Source: JBCCBV01 sp039033855 (GTDB lineage: Bacteria; Planctomycetota; Phycisphaerae; Phycisphaerales; Phycisphaeraceae). Taken from it: 64,000 nt of DNA. The DNA is taken from the NCBI GenBank assembly GCA_039033855.1, contig JBCCBV010000008.1, positions 60,239 to 124,238 of the forward strand, read 5' to 3'. Positions within the stretch are counted from its first letter, which is position 1; every line of letters begins with the position of its first letter. Of this stretch, positions 44,152 to 53,139 are shown in pieces. The position numbers were made by a program, and so were the translations under genes. Below the pieces are notes generated by a model. That model did not search any database. It had not been told where the DNA came from and saw nothing but the letters and a program-made list of their open reading frames with translations.

Positions 44152-45777
44152 ATGTCGGACCCCCCTGCCGCGACGCTCGAGATGGAGGACGCCGGGGAGG
44201 GGGAGGTAGCGCGAGCGGGGGATGGGGCAGCAGGCGGTTTGGCGGACGGCGCGTCGATGGGTGCCGGGTCGACGGGGGACGCAGTCCCCGGCTCGCAGGG
44301 GGGGTGGGGGCCGGGGGGGGAGGCGGGCTCGGATAAGGCGCCCGGTTCGTCGGACGCGGCAAGCCGCGTCGCTCCGGGGGCCGCGGCGTTGTCCGGCCGG
44401 CTGGCGGGCAAGTCGCTGTGGATGCAGGTCGTGACGCTGGCGATGTGGCCGTTGTTGCAGCAGGTGATGAACTTCCTGGTGGGGTTTGTGGACACGGGGG
44501 TCGCCGGGCGACTGTCGGTTTCGGCGACGAACGCGATCGGCGTGGCGGCGTACTTCGGCTGGTTTCAAGGGCTGCTGTTCATGGCGGTGGGCACGGCCGC
44601 GGGTGCGGTCATTGCGCGGTCGATCGGCGCCGGCAAGCGGAGTGAAGCGGAGCTGGCGCTCGGGCAGGCGCTGCTGGTGTCGATCCTGGTGGGGCTGGGG
44701 GTGCTGGCGGTGCTGGGGGCGTCGGCCGGGGCGATCGCGGTCGGCGCGGGGCTGTCGGGCGACGCGGTCGAACAGTGCGCGGTGTACTTGCGGGTGATGG
44801 CGATGGCGGCGCCGGTGGGCGCGGTGTTGTTTGTGGGCGGGGCGTGTTTGTCGGCCGAGGGGGACACCAAGACGCCGTTCTTCATCATGTCGGCGGTCAA
44901 CGGGCTGAACCTGGTGCTGAGCGTGGGGCTGGCGATGTCGCCTTGGGCGACGCCGGGCTGGCTGGGCGGGTTTGTGGTGCCGGGCGCCGGGTGGGGTTCG
45001 TCGGGGATCGCGTGGGGCTCGGCCGGGGCGTGGGCGTTCGGGGCGGTGCTCACGTTGGCGGCGCTGGTGCGTGGTCGTGCGGGGCTGCGGCTTTGCGCGG
45101 GGTGTTTGACGCCCGAGCGCGGGATGCTGCGTCGGATCCGTCGGCTGGCCTGGCCGAACGTGGTCGAGCGTGGCGGGCATTGGCTGGGCAACGCGATGGT
45201 GCTTCTGTTGGTCGGCGAGCTTGCGCGTCGGGGGCTGACCGCGGCGCAGGGCGCGCACATCGTGGCGATCCGGATCGAGGCGATCTGCTTCCTGCCGGCG
45301 ATGGGCCTGATGGTGGCGGCGGGCACGCTGGCGGGGCAATACCTGGGCGCGGGCGACGCGTCCACGGCCCGGCGGGCGGCCAAGCTGTGCTGGCTGCTGG
45401 GGGCGGCCATGGGCTTCACGCTCGGGGTGGTGTTCATCCTCATCCCCGAGGCGCTGGTCCGGCTGCTGACCGACGAGCCGGAGATTTTGGCGCTGTCGCC
45501 GCAGCTGGTGCGGATCTGCGGGTACGTGCAGGTGCTCTTCGCCAGCGCGCTGGTGCTGGGCGGCGCGATCCGGGGCGCCGGCGACACGCGCGGGCCGAGC
45601 TGGATCTCCAACACGCTGACCTGGGGCCTGCGGCTGCCGGGCGTGGCGGCGGTGGTGCTGTTGACCGACTGGGGATTGGTGGCGGTGTGGATGGTGCTGT
45701 GTTCGGAGCTGGCGGTGCGCGGGCTCGTGTTCGCCGGGTATTTCCTCTACGGCAAGTGGGACCGGGTGGCGGTGTAG
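44152..45777 (+). CDS. MATE-family efflux transporter with repeat-derived N-terminus
   Basis: A 541-residue polytopic protein. After an about 80-residue disordered N-terminus encoded partly by repeats, 12 membrane segments follow in two MatE halves. Line MWPLLQQVMNFLVGFVDTGV opens TM1 (PLIL..M...D motif), GTAAGAVIARSIGAGKRSEAE closes the first intracellular loop, and the second half shows NVVERGGHWLGNAMVLLLV and GTLAGQYLGAGDASTARRAAKL. MATE proteins export cationic drugs or metabolites, usually with Na+ or H+. The long N-terminus is not typical of MATE, so the true start may be near 44400 (TTG/GTG codons), but ATG 44152 is the first in frame. Confidence 0.9.
   Translation: MSDPPAATLEMEDAGEGEVARAGDGAAGGLADGASMGAGSTGDAVPGSQGGWGPGGEAGSDKAPGSSDAASRVAPGAAALSGRLAGKSLWMQVVTLAMWPLLQQVMNFLVGFVDTGVAGRLSVSATNAIGVAAYFGWFQGLLFMAVGTAAGAVIARSIGAGKRSEAELALGQALLVSILVGLGVLAVLGASAGAIAVGAGLSGDAVEQCAVYLRVMAMAAPVGAVLFVGGACLSAEGDTKTPFFIMSAVNGLNLVLSVGLAMSPWATPGWLGGFVVPGAGWGSSGIAWGSAGAWAFGAVLTLAALVRGRAGLRLCAGCLTPERGMLRRIRRLAWPNVVERGGHWLGNAMVLLLVGELARRGLTAAQGAHIVAIRIEAICFLPAMGLMVAAGTLAGQYLGAGDASTARRAAKLCWLLGAAMGFTLGVVFILIPEALVRLLTDEPEILALSPQLVRICGYVQVLFASALVLGGAIRGAGDTRGPSWISNTLTWGLRLPGVAAVVLLTDWGLVAVWMVLCSELAVRGLVFAGYFLYGKWDRVAV
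44271..44373. repeat. Partial family B (B8) and F5 inside the MATE gene
   Basis: B8 at 44271-44299 (GGGGGACGCAGTCCCCGGCT then CGCAG) shares the right half of B with a different left arm. F5 at 44351-44373 is CGGCAAGCCGCGTCGCT. They encode GSTGDAVPGSQGG and SSDAASRVAPG. Confidence 0.82.
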
Positions 45778-45778
45778 C

Positions 45779-45856
45779 CCCCGGAAGTGGGGATGTCCCA
45801 GACAAGGCAGACCGGGCTCACAGAGCCCGGCTCGCAGGCAGAGCCCGGCTCGCATG
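45779..45856. repeat. H unit and family B6 plus a half copy, upstream of folP
   Basis: Inverse H unit at 45780-45792, B6 at 45811-45837 (ACCGGGCTCACAGAGCCCGG), then a second right half, GCCCGGCTCGCATG at 45843-45856, whose last bases supply an in-frame ATG at 45854. Confidence 0.88.
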
Positions 45857-45877
45857 AACTTGCAAAGTGAGGTTCTG

Positions 45878-46900
45878 ATGTTCTGGCGTTTTCCAGATCG
45901 GCCGGGCGGGTTGGCGGGGTTGCCGCTGACGCCGACGCGGGTGATGGGCGTGTTGAACGTCACGCCGGACTCCTTTAGCGATGGCGGGCGGTATGCGGGC
46001 GTGGCCCAGGCGGTGTCGGCCGGTGTTGCGATGTGGCGGGCCGGGGCGGCGGTGATCGACGTGGGGGGCGAGTCGACCCGGCCGGGCGCGGAGCGCATCT
46101 CGGCGGCGGAGCAGATTGGGCGGGTGGTTCCGGTGATCGAACGGCTCAGGGAGTTGTTGGATAAACAAGAGACCGGGCTCACAGAGCCCGGCTCGCAGGC
46201 GGAGCGCGACGCGCCGAGCACGGGTCCCCCGGCAAAGCCGGGGGCTAAAGCAGTCACGCATCCGGTGATGACTCCGGGGGTGATTTCGGGGCCGGGGGCG
46301 CTTCCGGGGGCGGGGGTCATCAGCGTGGACACGACATCCGCCGAGGTGGCGCGGGCGGCTTTGGGTGCCGGGGCGTCGATCGTCAACGACGTGTCGGCGG
46401 GGCGTGAGGACCCGAGCATGTTCGCCCTGGCGGCCGAGCGGGGCTGCCCGCTGGTGCTGATGCACATGGCCGGCCAACCCGCGGACATGCAGGACGACCC
46501 GCGCTACGCGGATGTCGTGGCGGAGGTCGAGGCCTTCCTCTTAGAGAGAGTCGAAATCGCCGAGCGGGTGGGCGTGGCGCGGGGCCAGATCGCCATCGAT
46601 CCGGGTATCGGGTTCGGCAAGACCTTGGCGCACAACCTGGCGCTGCTTCGAGCGACAAGCCGGCTGGCGGGGCACGGCCTGCCGGTGGTGGTGGGGGTCA
46701 GCCGTAAGCGGATGATCCCGGCGGTCACGGGGCGGGGCGAGCCGGCGGGAGATCGTCTGGGCGGTTCGATCGCGGGGGCTTTGGTTGCTGCGCAGCAGGG
46801 CGCCGGGCTGGTGCGGGTGCACGATGTGGCGGCAACGGTTCAGGCCTTGGCGGTCGATGCGGCGGTGCGGAACCCCCCTGCTGGGCCGTCCACGCGGTAG
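45878..46900 (+). CDS. folP: Dihydropteroate synthase with a 50-residue repeat-built insertion
   Basis: A 340-residue folate-pathway enzyme (about 280 in most bacteria). Visible: VMGVLNVTPDSFSDGG, VIDVGGESTRPGAERIS, ISVDTTSAEVARAAL, IVNDVSAG, MHMAGQPADMQDDPRY, IAIDPGIGFGKTLAHNL, GVSRKRMI, VRVHDVA. These cover all substrate loops. Residues about 97-147 between the helix RLRELLDK and strand VISVDT have no counterpart and are encoded by B7, D5 and family H units stacked in frame. An ATG at 45854 exists in a repeat; I prefer 45878, which has GTGAGG 7 bases upstream. If the insertion were harmful, this essential gene would not keep it, so the protein probably folds. Confidence 0.93.
   Translation: MFWRFPDRPGGLAGLPLTPTRVMGVLNVTPDSFSDGGRYAGVAQAVSAGVAMWRAGAAVIDVGGESTRPGAERISAAEQIGRVVPVIERLRELLDKQETGLTEPGSQAERDAPSTGPPAKPGAKAVTHPVMTPGVISGPGALPGAGVISVDTTSAEVARAALGAGASIVNDVSAGREDPSMFALAAERGCPLVLMHMAGQPADMQDDPRYADVVAEVEAFLLERVEIAERVGVARGQIAIDPGIGFGKTLAHNLALLRATSRLAGHGLPVVVGVSRKRMIPAVTGRGEPAGDRLGGSIAGALVAAQQGAGLVRVHDVAATVQALAVDAAVRNPPAGPSTR
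46168..46318. repeat. Stacked repeats B7, D5 and H units inside folP
   Basis: B7 46171-46198, D5 46225-46249 (inverted: CCCCCGGCAAAGCCGGGGGC), and H units between about 46270 and 46318. The whole interval is open in the folP frame. The stretch read as GVISGPGALPGAG is the H part. Confidence 0.95.
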
Positions 46901-47252
46901 GCCTGTTTGTGTCCCTACCTTTTTCCTAAAAAACTTCGTTCAGGGCGTGAGATCGGCCATCCGCGATAACTCTTTGTGGCGCCTTGGTTTCGGAGTTCTC
47001 GGGCGCCCGCGTCACGACAGGTGGTTGGCGGATGATCGGACCCGCGCAGGGGTGTTATTGCTCTAAAGCAAACTAAATAAAACACTTATGTTTCTGTACG
47101 GAGCGCGGATCAAAGTTGCAGGCCGGCGGCCGGGGTTGGCGATAGACATGGAGCACAACGGCCGGGCCCCGCCTTGCACGGCAGTCCTCCGCCAACCGGC
47201 GGCCGGACGGCCCTTCGGAACGCACAGACTTCGCCCCGGCCAGGAGTTTCCC
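46901..47252. other. Gap of 352 bases with an AT-rich island before the FlgM-like gene
   Basis: At 47055-47095 an unusually AT-rich stretch (TTATTGCTCTAAAGCAAACT then AAATAAAACAC) includes the short inverted repeat TTGCT...AGCAA (47058-47071). This is a plausible regulatory or promoter zone for the chemosensory operon. I could not fit it to the sigma-28 consensus with correct spacing. Confidence 0.5.
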
Positions 47253-47528
47253 ATGAGCGACATCGCCCCTGTTTCCCGCCCTTCTTTGAACCCGACTCTG
47301 GGGACCAACGGCACGGCCCGGCCGACGCCCACGGACACGCCCGTCCGGCGTGGGAGCGACCGCCTCGAACTGTCGAGCACGGCCCGGTTGCTGGCGCAGA
47401 TTTCCGACACCTCCGCGGTGCGTCAGGAGCTGGTCAACAGCGTCAAGGGAGAAATCGACCGCGGCACTTACGAGACGCCCGAGAAGTTGAGCTCGGCGGT
47501 CGACCGCCTGTTCGAGGAGCTGGCCTGA
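47253..47528 (+). CDS. FlgM-like anti-sigma-28 factor
   Basis: A 91-residue protein. The N-terminal half is Pro/Thr-rich and disordered; the C-terminal part RQELVNSVKGEIDRGTYETP followed by EKLSSAVDRLFEEL fits the FlgM helix pattern (V..ik..I..G.Y.....vA..l). FlgM holds sigma-28 (FliA) inactive until the flagellar hook is complete. Start ATG 47253 has CAGGAG upstream. It heads the chemosensory cluster but has its own terminator, so it is probably regulated separately. Confidence 0.8.
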   Translation: MSDIAPVSRPSLNPTLGTNGTARPTPTDTPVRRGSDRLELSSTARLLAQISDTSAVRQELVNSVKGEIDRGTYETPEKLSSAVDRLFEELA

Positions 47529-47586
47529 CCGGCCGGGCCGGGCCAAGGACGGCCTGGCGGATGGAAAACGGTTGAGATCGACCTGC

Positions 47587-47614
47587 GCCCCGGCTTGCCG
47601 GGGCGTTTTTCTTT
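47587..47614 (+). terminator. Terminator after the FlgM-like gene
   Basis: Perfect 7-base stem GCCCCGG (47587-47593), TTGC-containing loop, CCGGGGC (47598-47604), then GTTTTTCTTT. Confidence 0.88.
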
Positions 47615-47743
47615 GCGCGGGTCGGGTCCAAAACGCTTGGATGTCGGGGTTTTGCCCTGTTTTTCGACTGGATACGCGGTTACGCCGGGCCCTTGGCGGG
47701 CCGATGTTGTCCTTGTGCGGGTAGGAATCCGCCCGGAGGACGC

Positions 47744-48811
47744 ATGACCCAACGCAAGCGAGAGCATGGCGCCGCCCGGCCGTTGCTGGTGCTGGGGCCG
47801 TCGGCGATGCGCCGGTCAGTCCGTGGTCTGCTGGGCGAAGGCCGACCGATCCGCGAGGCCGAGCGTGGCCACGGGCTGAGCGAGGCGGAGCTCGACCGTG
47901 CGTCGGCGGCGGTGTTGTGCCTGGGGTCGCAAGACGACCCCGAGGCGGCGGCGGAGGAGTTGAGCCTGGCCCGGCCGGACCTGCCGGTGGTGATCTGGAC
48001 CTCGACCGAAACCACGGCCCGCGACCTGCGCACCGAGTTGGTGCTGGGCCCGGGCGCGAAGATCGAACGCTTGTTCGACACCGAGGCCGGCCGAGCCGCC
48101 CTGCCGTATGCGCTGGAAAAGGCCGCGGCCGTGGCTCAATTGATCCGCGAGAACGCCCGGCTGCAACGGCAGTTGGCGGTGTTGCTTGCGCAGGTCAAGG
48201 CCAAGAACGAGCAGCTCGAAGAAGCGGTGCAGACGCTCGAACAGATCGCGGCGACCGACCCGCTGACGGGGCTGGCGAACCGGCGGAGCTTTGCGGCGTC
48301 GATGGAACGGCGGTTCGCCGAGGCGCAGCGGAGCGGCAACGAGCTTTCGCTGCTGGCGATCGACCTGGATGGGTTCAAGCCGCTCAACGACGCGGCCGGC
48401 CACCACGCGGGCGACATCTTGCTGGTGGAGGCGGCGGAGAGTTTGCTGGCGTGTTGTCGGCGGTCGGACGTGGCGGCGCGGTTCGGGGGCGACGAGTTTG
48501 TCGTGCTCCTGCCGGACACCGACCTGCCCGAGGCGGTGGCGGTGGCCCAGCGGATCAGCGAGGTGTTCGAGGCGGCGGTGGCGACGGCGTGCGGCAAGCT
48601 TGGGTACGACGGCCCGCTGACGATGAGCCAGGGGATTTCCTCGATGCAGGGTTCGCAGGCGATGACGTCGGGTCACTTGCTGCGGGCGGCGGACCAGGCG
48701 TTGTATGGGTCGAAGCGCGAGGGTCGTTCTCGGATTTCGGTGCACGTCGGGCCGGGCGGCGTGGTTTCGGACGCGGTGGTGCTGGGCGAGGGCTGGCGCG
48801 CGTCCGGATAA
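47744..48811 (+). CDS. Diguanylate cyclase (GGDEF) with receiver-like N-terminus
   Basis: A 355-residue protein. Residues about 10-120 form a receiver-like alpha/beta domain without the phospho-acceptor Asp pattern (LLVLGPSAMRRSVRGLLGEG), about 125-170 is a coiled coil, and the GGDEF domain runs from about 170. Active site GGDEF at 248-252 is intact, and the inhibitory I-site RRSD (239-242) lies exactly five residues upstream. So it should make c-di-GMP with product feedback. Start at 47744 has GGAGGACGC upstream. c-di-GMP usually drives the swim-to-stick switch, which fits the neighbouring genes. The coiled coil suggests dimer control. Confidence 0.94.
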   Translation: MTQRKREHGAARPLLVLGPSAMRRSVRGLLGEGRPIREAERGHGLSEAELDRASAAVLCLGSQDDPEAAAEELSLARPDLPVVIWTSTETTARDLRTELVLGPGAKIERLFDTEAGRAALPYALEKAAAVAQLIRENARLQRQLAVLLAQVKAKNEQLEEAVQTLEQIAATDPLTGLANRRSFAASMERRFAEAQRSGNELSLLAIDLDGFKPLNDAAGHHAGDILLVEAAESLLACCRRSDVAARFGGDEFVVLLPDTDLPEAVAVAQRISEVFEAAVATACGKLGYDGPLTMSQGISSMQGSQAMTSGHLLRAADQALYGSKREGRSRISVHVGPGGVVSDAVVLGEGWRASG

Positions 48812-48958
48812 CGGCTTGGCGCGTTGCGGGGGCAAACCGCTTCAACCGGGCGACGGATGGAGCCGATCGAGGGGTGGGGCCCGGCGCGCAGGGCGTGCGG
48901 CCGACGCGGGGGCGGACCAACTTCCGACGGACATCACTACCGATTGAGAGCTTGCACC

Positions 48959-49495
48959 ATGACGACCACGGCATCGGAACAACGATCGGACACCGAACAC
49001 ACCGCGGGCGCCGAGGGCGAGCTGCTGCAGCTGGTGAGCTTTGTGGTGGGGACCGAGGAGTACGCGATCCCCATTTTGTCGGTGCAGGAAATCAACCGGA
49101 TGATGCAGATCACCCGGGTGCCGCAGAGCCCGGCCTTTGTCGAAGGGGTGATCAACCTCCGCGGCAAGATCATCCCGGTGGTGGACCTGCGTAAGCGGTT
49201 CGGCATGCCGGCGAAGGAAGCGACCGGGGACGAGCGCATCGTCGTGGTGGAAGTATCGGCGGAGTCGGGCACGCGGGTGCTGGGCTTTACGGTGGACCGG
49301 GTGAACGAGGTGCTGCGCGTGCCTTCGGACATCGTGGACCCGACGCCGGCCATGGCCACGGGCGCCGATAGCGACTACGTGCAGGGGGTGGGCAAGCTGG
49401 ACGACCGGCTGCTGATTCTGTTGAACCTCGAGAAGCTCTTTAACGACGTGGAGCTTGCGGGTCTGGACGCGGCGGTCGGCCGGAATGCGGCGTAA
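48959..49495 (+). CDS. cheW: Chemotaxis coupling protein CheW
   Basis: A 178-residue adaptor linking receptors to CheA. CheW motifs: LVSFVVGTEEYAIPILSVQE, GVINLRGKIIPVVDLRKRFG, and GFTVDRVNEVLRV. Two SH3-like halves at about 20-90 and 90-160. First gene of the che run. The ATG at 48959 has no strong SD. Its N-terminal 18 residues are unusually long for CheW and look disordered. Confidence 0.95.
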   Translation: MTTTASEQRSDTEHTAGAEGELLQLVSFVVGTEEYAIPILSVQEINRMMQITRVPQSPAFVEGVINLRGKIIPVVDLRKRFGMPAKEATGDERIVVVEVSAESGTRVLGFTVDRVNEVLRVPSDIVDPTPAMATGADSDYVQGVGKLDDRLLILLNLEKLFNDVELAGLDAAVGRNAA

Positions 49496-49600
49496 GCCGG
49501 CGCACAGGAACGCGGCGCAGCCGGGCGGTCGCCGGGTTGCGGCTTGGGTGGGGATGAACGCAAACGACGTTGCGGCAAGACCGTGGCGATGGAGAAGGCG

Positions 49601-50443
49601 ATGCCAGCAACGAAGCTCACGATGTCGGACAAGCAGTTCGATCAACTCCGCCAGGTGATTTACAAGCGCGCGGGGATCCACTTCCAGGACACGAAGAAGT
49701 ACGTGCTCGAGTCGCGGCTGGCCCGCCGGCTGGAGGAGCTGGAGTTTGAGAACTTCGACCAGTACCTGATGTTCTTGACCGCTGGGCCTTACCAGGCGGA
49801 CGAGTTTCAGGAGATGTTCAACCGAATCACGATTAACGAGACGTCGTTCTTCCGCAACCCGCCGCAGTTGGATTACTTCGAGCAGGTGGTGCTGCCGGAG
49901 CTGCTGGAGGCGCGCAAGGCGACCAAGACGCTTCGGATCTGGTCGTCGGCGAGTTCGTCGGGCGAAGAGGCGTACACGATGGCGATCCAGGTGGCGCGTT
50001 CGCTGGGGGTGCGGATCGCGGACTGGAAGATCGAGATTTTGGGGACGGACATCAGCGAGAAGGTTCTGAACATCGCCACGGCCGGGCGGTACCCGCATTA
50101 TTCGGTGCGGTCGGTCGACCCGATGGTGATGAAGCGGTACTTCAAGGAAGAGAACGGCCAGTACCAGTTGGACCCGCAGATCATGTCGATGGTTCACTTC
50201 GAGAAGTTGAACCTGAAGGACTCGCTGGCGGCCCGGCGGTTTGGGACGTGGGACGTGATCTTCTGCCGGAACGTGATGATCTACTTCGACGACGACATGA
50301 AGAACTCGGTGGTGAACCTGTTCCACCGTCAGCTGGCGGAAGACGGCACGCTGTTTATCGGCCATAGCGAGAGTCTGCGGAATCTCGAGGCGCCGTTCCG
50401 ACAATTAGATGCGCCGCAAGCGTTTGCGTATCGCAAGGCCTGA
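49601..50443 (+). CDS. cheR: Chemoreceptor methyltransferase CheR
   Basis: A 280-residue SAM-dependent enzyme that methylates receptor glutamates. N-terminal helical domain (YKRAGIHFQDTKKYVLESRLARRLEELE, each side of it conserved; NETSFFRNPPQLDYF), SAM loop RIWSSASSSGEEAYTMA, and FCRNVMIYFD. Start chosen at 49601 because GGAGAAGG sits just upstream; ATG 49589 is an alternative. No receptor (MCP) lies in the window. Confidence 0.96.
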   Translation: MPATKLTMSDKQFDQLRQVIYKRAGIHFQDTKKYVLESRLARRLEELEFENFDQYLMFLTAGPYQADEFQEMFNRITINETSFFRNPPQLDYFEQVVLPELLEARKATKTLRIWSSASSSGEEAYTMAIQVARSLGVRIADWKIEILGTDISEKVLNIATAGRYPHYSVRSVDPMVMKRYFKEENGQYQLDPQIMSMVHFEKLNLKDSLAARRFGTWDVIFCRNVMIYFDDDMKNSVVNLFHRQLAEDGTLFIGHSESLRNLEAPFRQLDAPQAFAYRKA

Positions 50444-50473
50444 CCTGGGCCGCCGACGAAAGATGGAGCCGGA

Positions 50474-52915
50474 ATGGGCATGTCTGATTTCGATCCGTCT
50501 TTGATGCAGGACTTCCTGACCGAGTCGTCGGAGCTGATCGAACAGCTCGACGGCGACCTGGTGAAGCTCGAGTCGTCTCCCGAGTCTGAGCACAGCGAGA
50601 TCCTCAACGCTTGCTTCCGCGCGCTGCACACGATTAAGGGTGCGGCGTCGTTCCTCGCATTATCGGACGTCACGGACTTCGCCCACGTGGCGGAGGATGC
50701 GCTCAACCGGCTGCGCAAGGGCGAGATCGCGGTCAGCACGCAGGTGATGGACGCGCTGTTGCAGTCGGCGGACGTGGTGCGCGGTCAGATCGAAGCGCTA
50801 TCGGGGGGCGAAGAAACTTCGCAGGCGCCGCAAGACCTGGTGGACCGGCTTCACGCGATTGTGCAGGGATCCGCAGCGGCCGCGGCGGCGGACGCGGGTT
50901 CGGGCGAGACGCCGGGCGATGGGGGCACGGATGCGGGTGCGTCTGAAGAGGCGGACCTGCCGGGCCGTGCGCTGGCGCTCCCGCCGCAGAAGGCGGACCT
51001 GGTTGATTTCATGGCCGCCGACCTGAAGGACTACGCCGGTCAGATCGACGAGGCGGTGGAGCAGCTTGGGTACGACGCGAGCCGTGCCGACGGCGTGGCG
51101 GCGCTGGTGGAGATCGCGGACAACCTGTGCAAGACCGCCGAGTTCTTTGAGCTCGACGAGTTGACGGCCGTGGTCACCGCCCTTTCCACGGCGTGCCCGA
51201 AGCTCGACGCGCTGCCGGCCGAGCATGGCCCGGACGCCTGGGTGCGCATCCGTGCCGTTGGGCGTTTGATCGAAGACCAGGCCGACTGGCTGGAGAAAAG
51301 CCGTGCGCTGTCTTGGCCGCTCGACGCGTTCCTCGAGCGGTTGGCGAAAGCCTCGCAGGGTGAAGCACTCGACGCGCTGGCCAGCGAGCACGGCGGGTCG
51401 ATCGACGCGGTGCTGGTCCTCGACGGCGTGGTCGAAGGCGACGAACAGACCGACACTTCCGCGGGGGCTGCTGCTACCGCCGGAGCCGATCACGACGCCG
51501 GTGCGCCTAGCGGTGCAGCTGTGGCAAAGGATGCGGTCAAAGGGACTGCGGAAGAAGACCCGAAAGCCGACGCGGGCAAGGCGGCCGGTAAGCCGGTCGC
51601 TGAACAAACCATCCGCGTGGAAGTGAGCCGGCTCGAATCGCTGCTGAACCTCATCGGCCAGCTGGTGCTGAACAAGAATCGCATCCTGGGGCTGAACCGC
51701 CATCTGGACGAGATGTCGCTGGAGCAGGAAACGCGCGAGGCGTTTACCGCGGCGTCGGGTGAGCTCGACCGGTTGACCGGCGAGCTGCAGATGGGCGTGA
51801 TGCGCACGCGCATGCAGCCGTTGGCCAAGCTGTTCGACCGCTACCCGCGGGTGATCCGCGACATCGCCCGGGCCACGGGCAAACAGATCGACCTGGTGAT
51901 CGACGGCAAAGACACGGAGGTCGACAAGAGCGTGCTCGAAAGCCTGGCGGACCCGCTGGTGCACATCCTGCGCAACAGCGCGGACCACGGCGTGGAGATG
52001 CCCGAAGACCGCAAGGCCAAGGGCAAGCCCGAGAAGGGGCGTATCCACCTGCAAGCCGCGCACCAGGGCAGCCACGTGCGCGTGGCGATTACCGACGACG
52101 GCAAGGGGCTCGACCGCGCGGTCATCGGCGCCAAGGCCGTCGAGCGCGGCCTGGTGAAGCCCGATCAACTGACGCAGCTGTCGGATTCCGAGGTGTTTCG
52201 CTTCATCTTCGAGGCGGGCTTCAGCACGGCCAAGCAGGTGAGCGAGCTGTCCGGCCGGGGCGTCGGGATGGACGTGGTTCGTTCTAATATTCAGAAGATC
52301 AACGGAACGGTGCAGATCCACTCGGAGCTCGGCAAGGGCACGACGATCGAGGTGCTGATCCCGCTGACGGTGGCCATCATGCCGGCGATGGTGGTCGGCG
52401 TGGGGGCGCACCTGTACAGCGTGCCGTTGCAATCGGTGGTGGAGATCGTCCGCCCGGAAGAGCAAAAGCGTTACTCGGTGCGTGGCGAGCCGGTGATCCG
52501 GATCCGCGACGACGTCTTGCCGTTGCTCGATATGCGCAGGCGGCTGGGCGAGACGGGCGAAGACGAAGGCGGCCGGTTCGCGGTCGTCGTTGCGGTAGGC
52601 GGCCGTCGGCTGGGGCTGATGGTCGACCGGCTGGTGGGTCAGCAGGAGATCGTCATTAAGCCGTTGGACGACGGGTTCACGCAGGGCGGCCCGTTCGCGG
52701 GCGCCACGATCCGCGAGGACGGCACGGTTTCGTTGATCCTGGACGTGGTGGCGCTGCTGCGCAGCCCGCCCGGCGAAGACGCTTCGGCGGACGCCGACGC
52801 GGTGCGCAAGTCGGCGCTGGCTTCGGAAGCGCAACCCGCCCCGGCGGAGGCCTCCGCGCCTGCGGCAGAACCCGAAGCGGCGCCCGAGGCGGACGCGCCG
52901 GCGGACCTGGCGTAG
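50474..52915 (+). CDS. cheA: Chemotaxis histidine kinase CheA
   Basis: An 813-residue kinase. Hpt domain (about 1-105) with phospho-His52 in ALHTIKGAASFL. A second helical region (about 170-320) rich in acidic residues replaces or extends P2. Dimer domain near 380 (VEVSRLESLLNLIGQLVLNK). ATPase with N box HILRNSADHGVE near 496, G1 DDGKGLD and GRGVGMDVV. CheW-like P5 from about 622 (VAIMPAMVVGVGAHLYSVPLQS). The Ala/Glu tail after 780 is disordered. ATG 50474 follows GGAGCCGGA; ATG 50480 is possible. Confidence 0.96.
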   Translation: MGMSDFDPSLMQDFLTESSELIEQLDGDLVKLESSPESEHSEILNACFRALHTIKGAASFLALSDVTDFAHVAEDALNRLRKGEIAVSTQVMDALLQSADVVRGQIEALSGGEETSQAPQDLVDRLHAIVQGSAAAAAADAGSGETPGDGGTDAGASEEADLPGRALALPPQKADLVDFMAADLKDYAGQIDEAVEQLGYDASRADGVAALVEIADNLCKTAEFFELDELTAVVTALSTACPKLDALPAEHGPDAWVRIRAVGRLIEDQADWLEKSRALSWPLDAFLERLAKASQGEALDALASEHGGSIDAVLVLDGVVEGDEQTDTSAGAAATAGADHDAGAPSGAAVAKDAVKGTAEEDPKADAGKAAGKPVAEQTIRVEVSRLESLLNLIGQLVLNKNRILGLNRHLDEMSLEQETREAFTAASGELDRLTGELQMGVMRTRMQPLAKLFDRYPRVIRDIARATGKQIDLVIDGKDTEVDKSVLESLADPLVHILRNSADHGVEMPEDRKAKGKPEKGRIHLQAAHQGSHVRVAITDDGKGLDRAVIGAKAVERGLVKPDQLTQLSDSEVFRFIFEAGFSTAKQVSELSGRGVGMDVVRSNIQKINGTVQIHSELGKGTTIEVLIPLTVAIMPAMVVGVGAHLYSVPLQSVVEIVRPEEQKRYSVRGEPVIRIRDDVLPLLDMRRRLGETGEDEGGRFAVVVAVGGRRLGLMVDRLVGQQEIVIKPLDDGFTQGGPFAGATIREDGTVSLILDVVALLRSPPGEDASADADAVRKSALASEAQPAPAEASAPAAEPEAAPEADAPADLA

Positions 52916-53139
52916 ACCGTCCTGCTGGATTGATCGCGCGCGTGGGCGCCGCGAGGGTATCTCTTCCTATCCAGAGACCTCTTGGGCGACTGACGTCGTC
53001 ATGGCGGGCAGGGTTTGCGCGATTGCGGATGCACGGCCGGATAACCGCGGCTTTATGCCGGCCTTGATTCGCATGAGCCGGCTCAATCGGCCTTGGGTTT
53101 GGTCCGATGGAGGGGGTAGACCCTCGCAGGAGCGCCCTT

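Noticed and set aside
50798..52834. Minus-strand open frame of 678 codons opposite cheA
   Set aside because: Complement of cheA; His/Arg/Leu-rich shadow.
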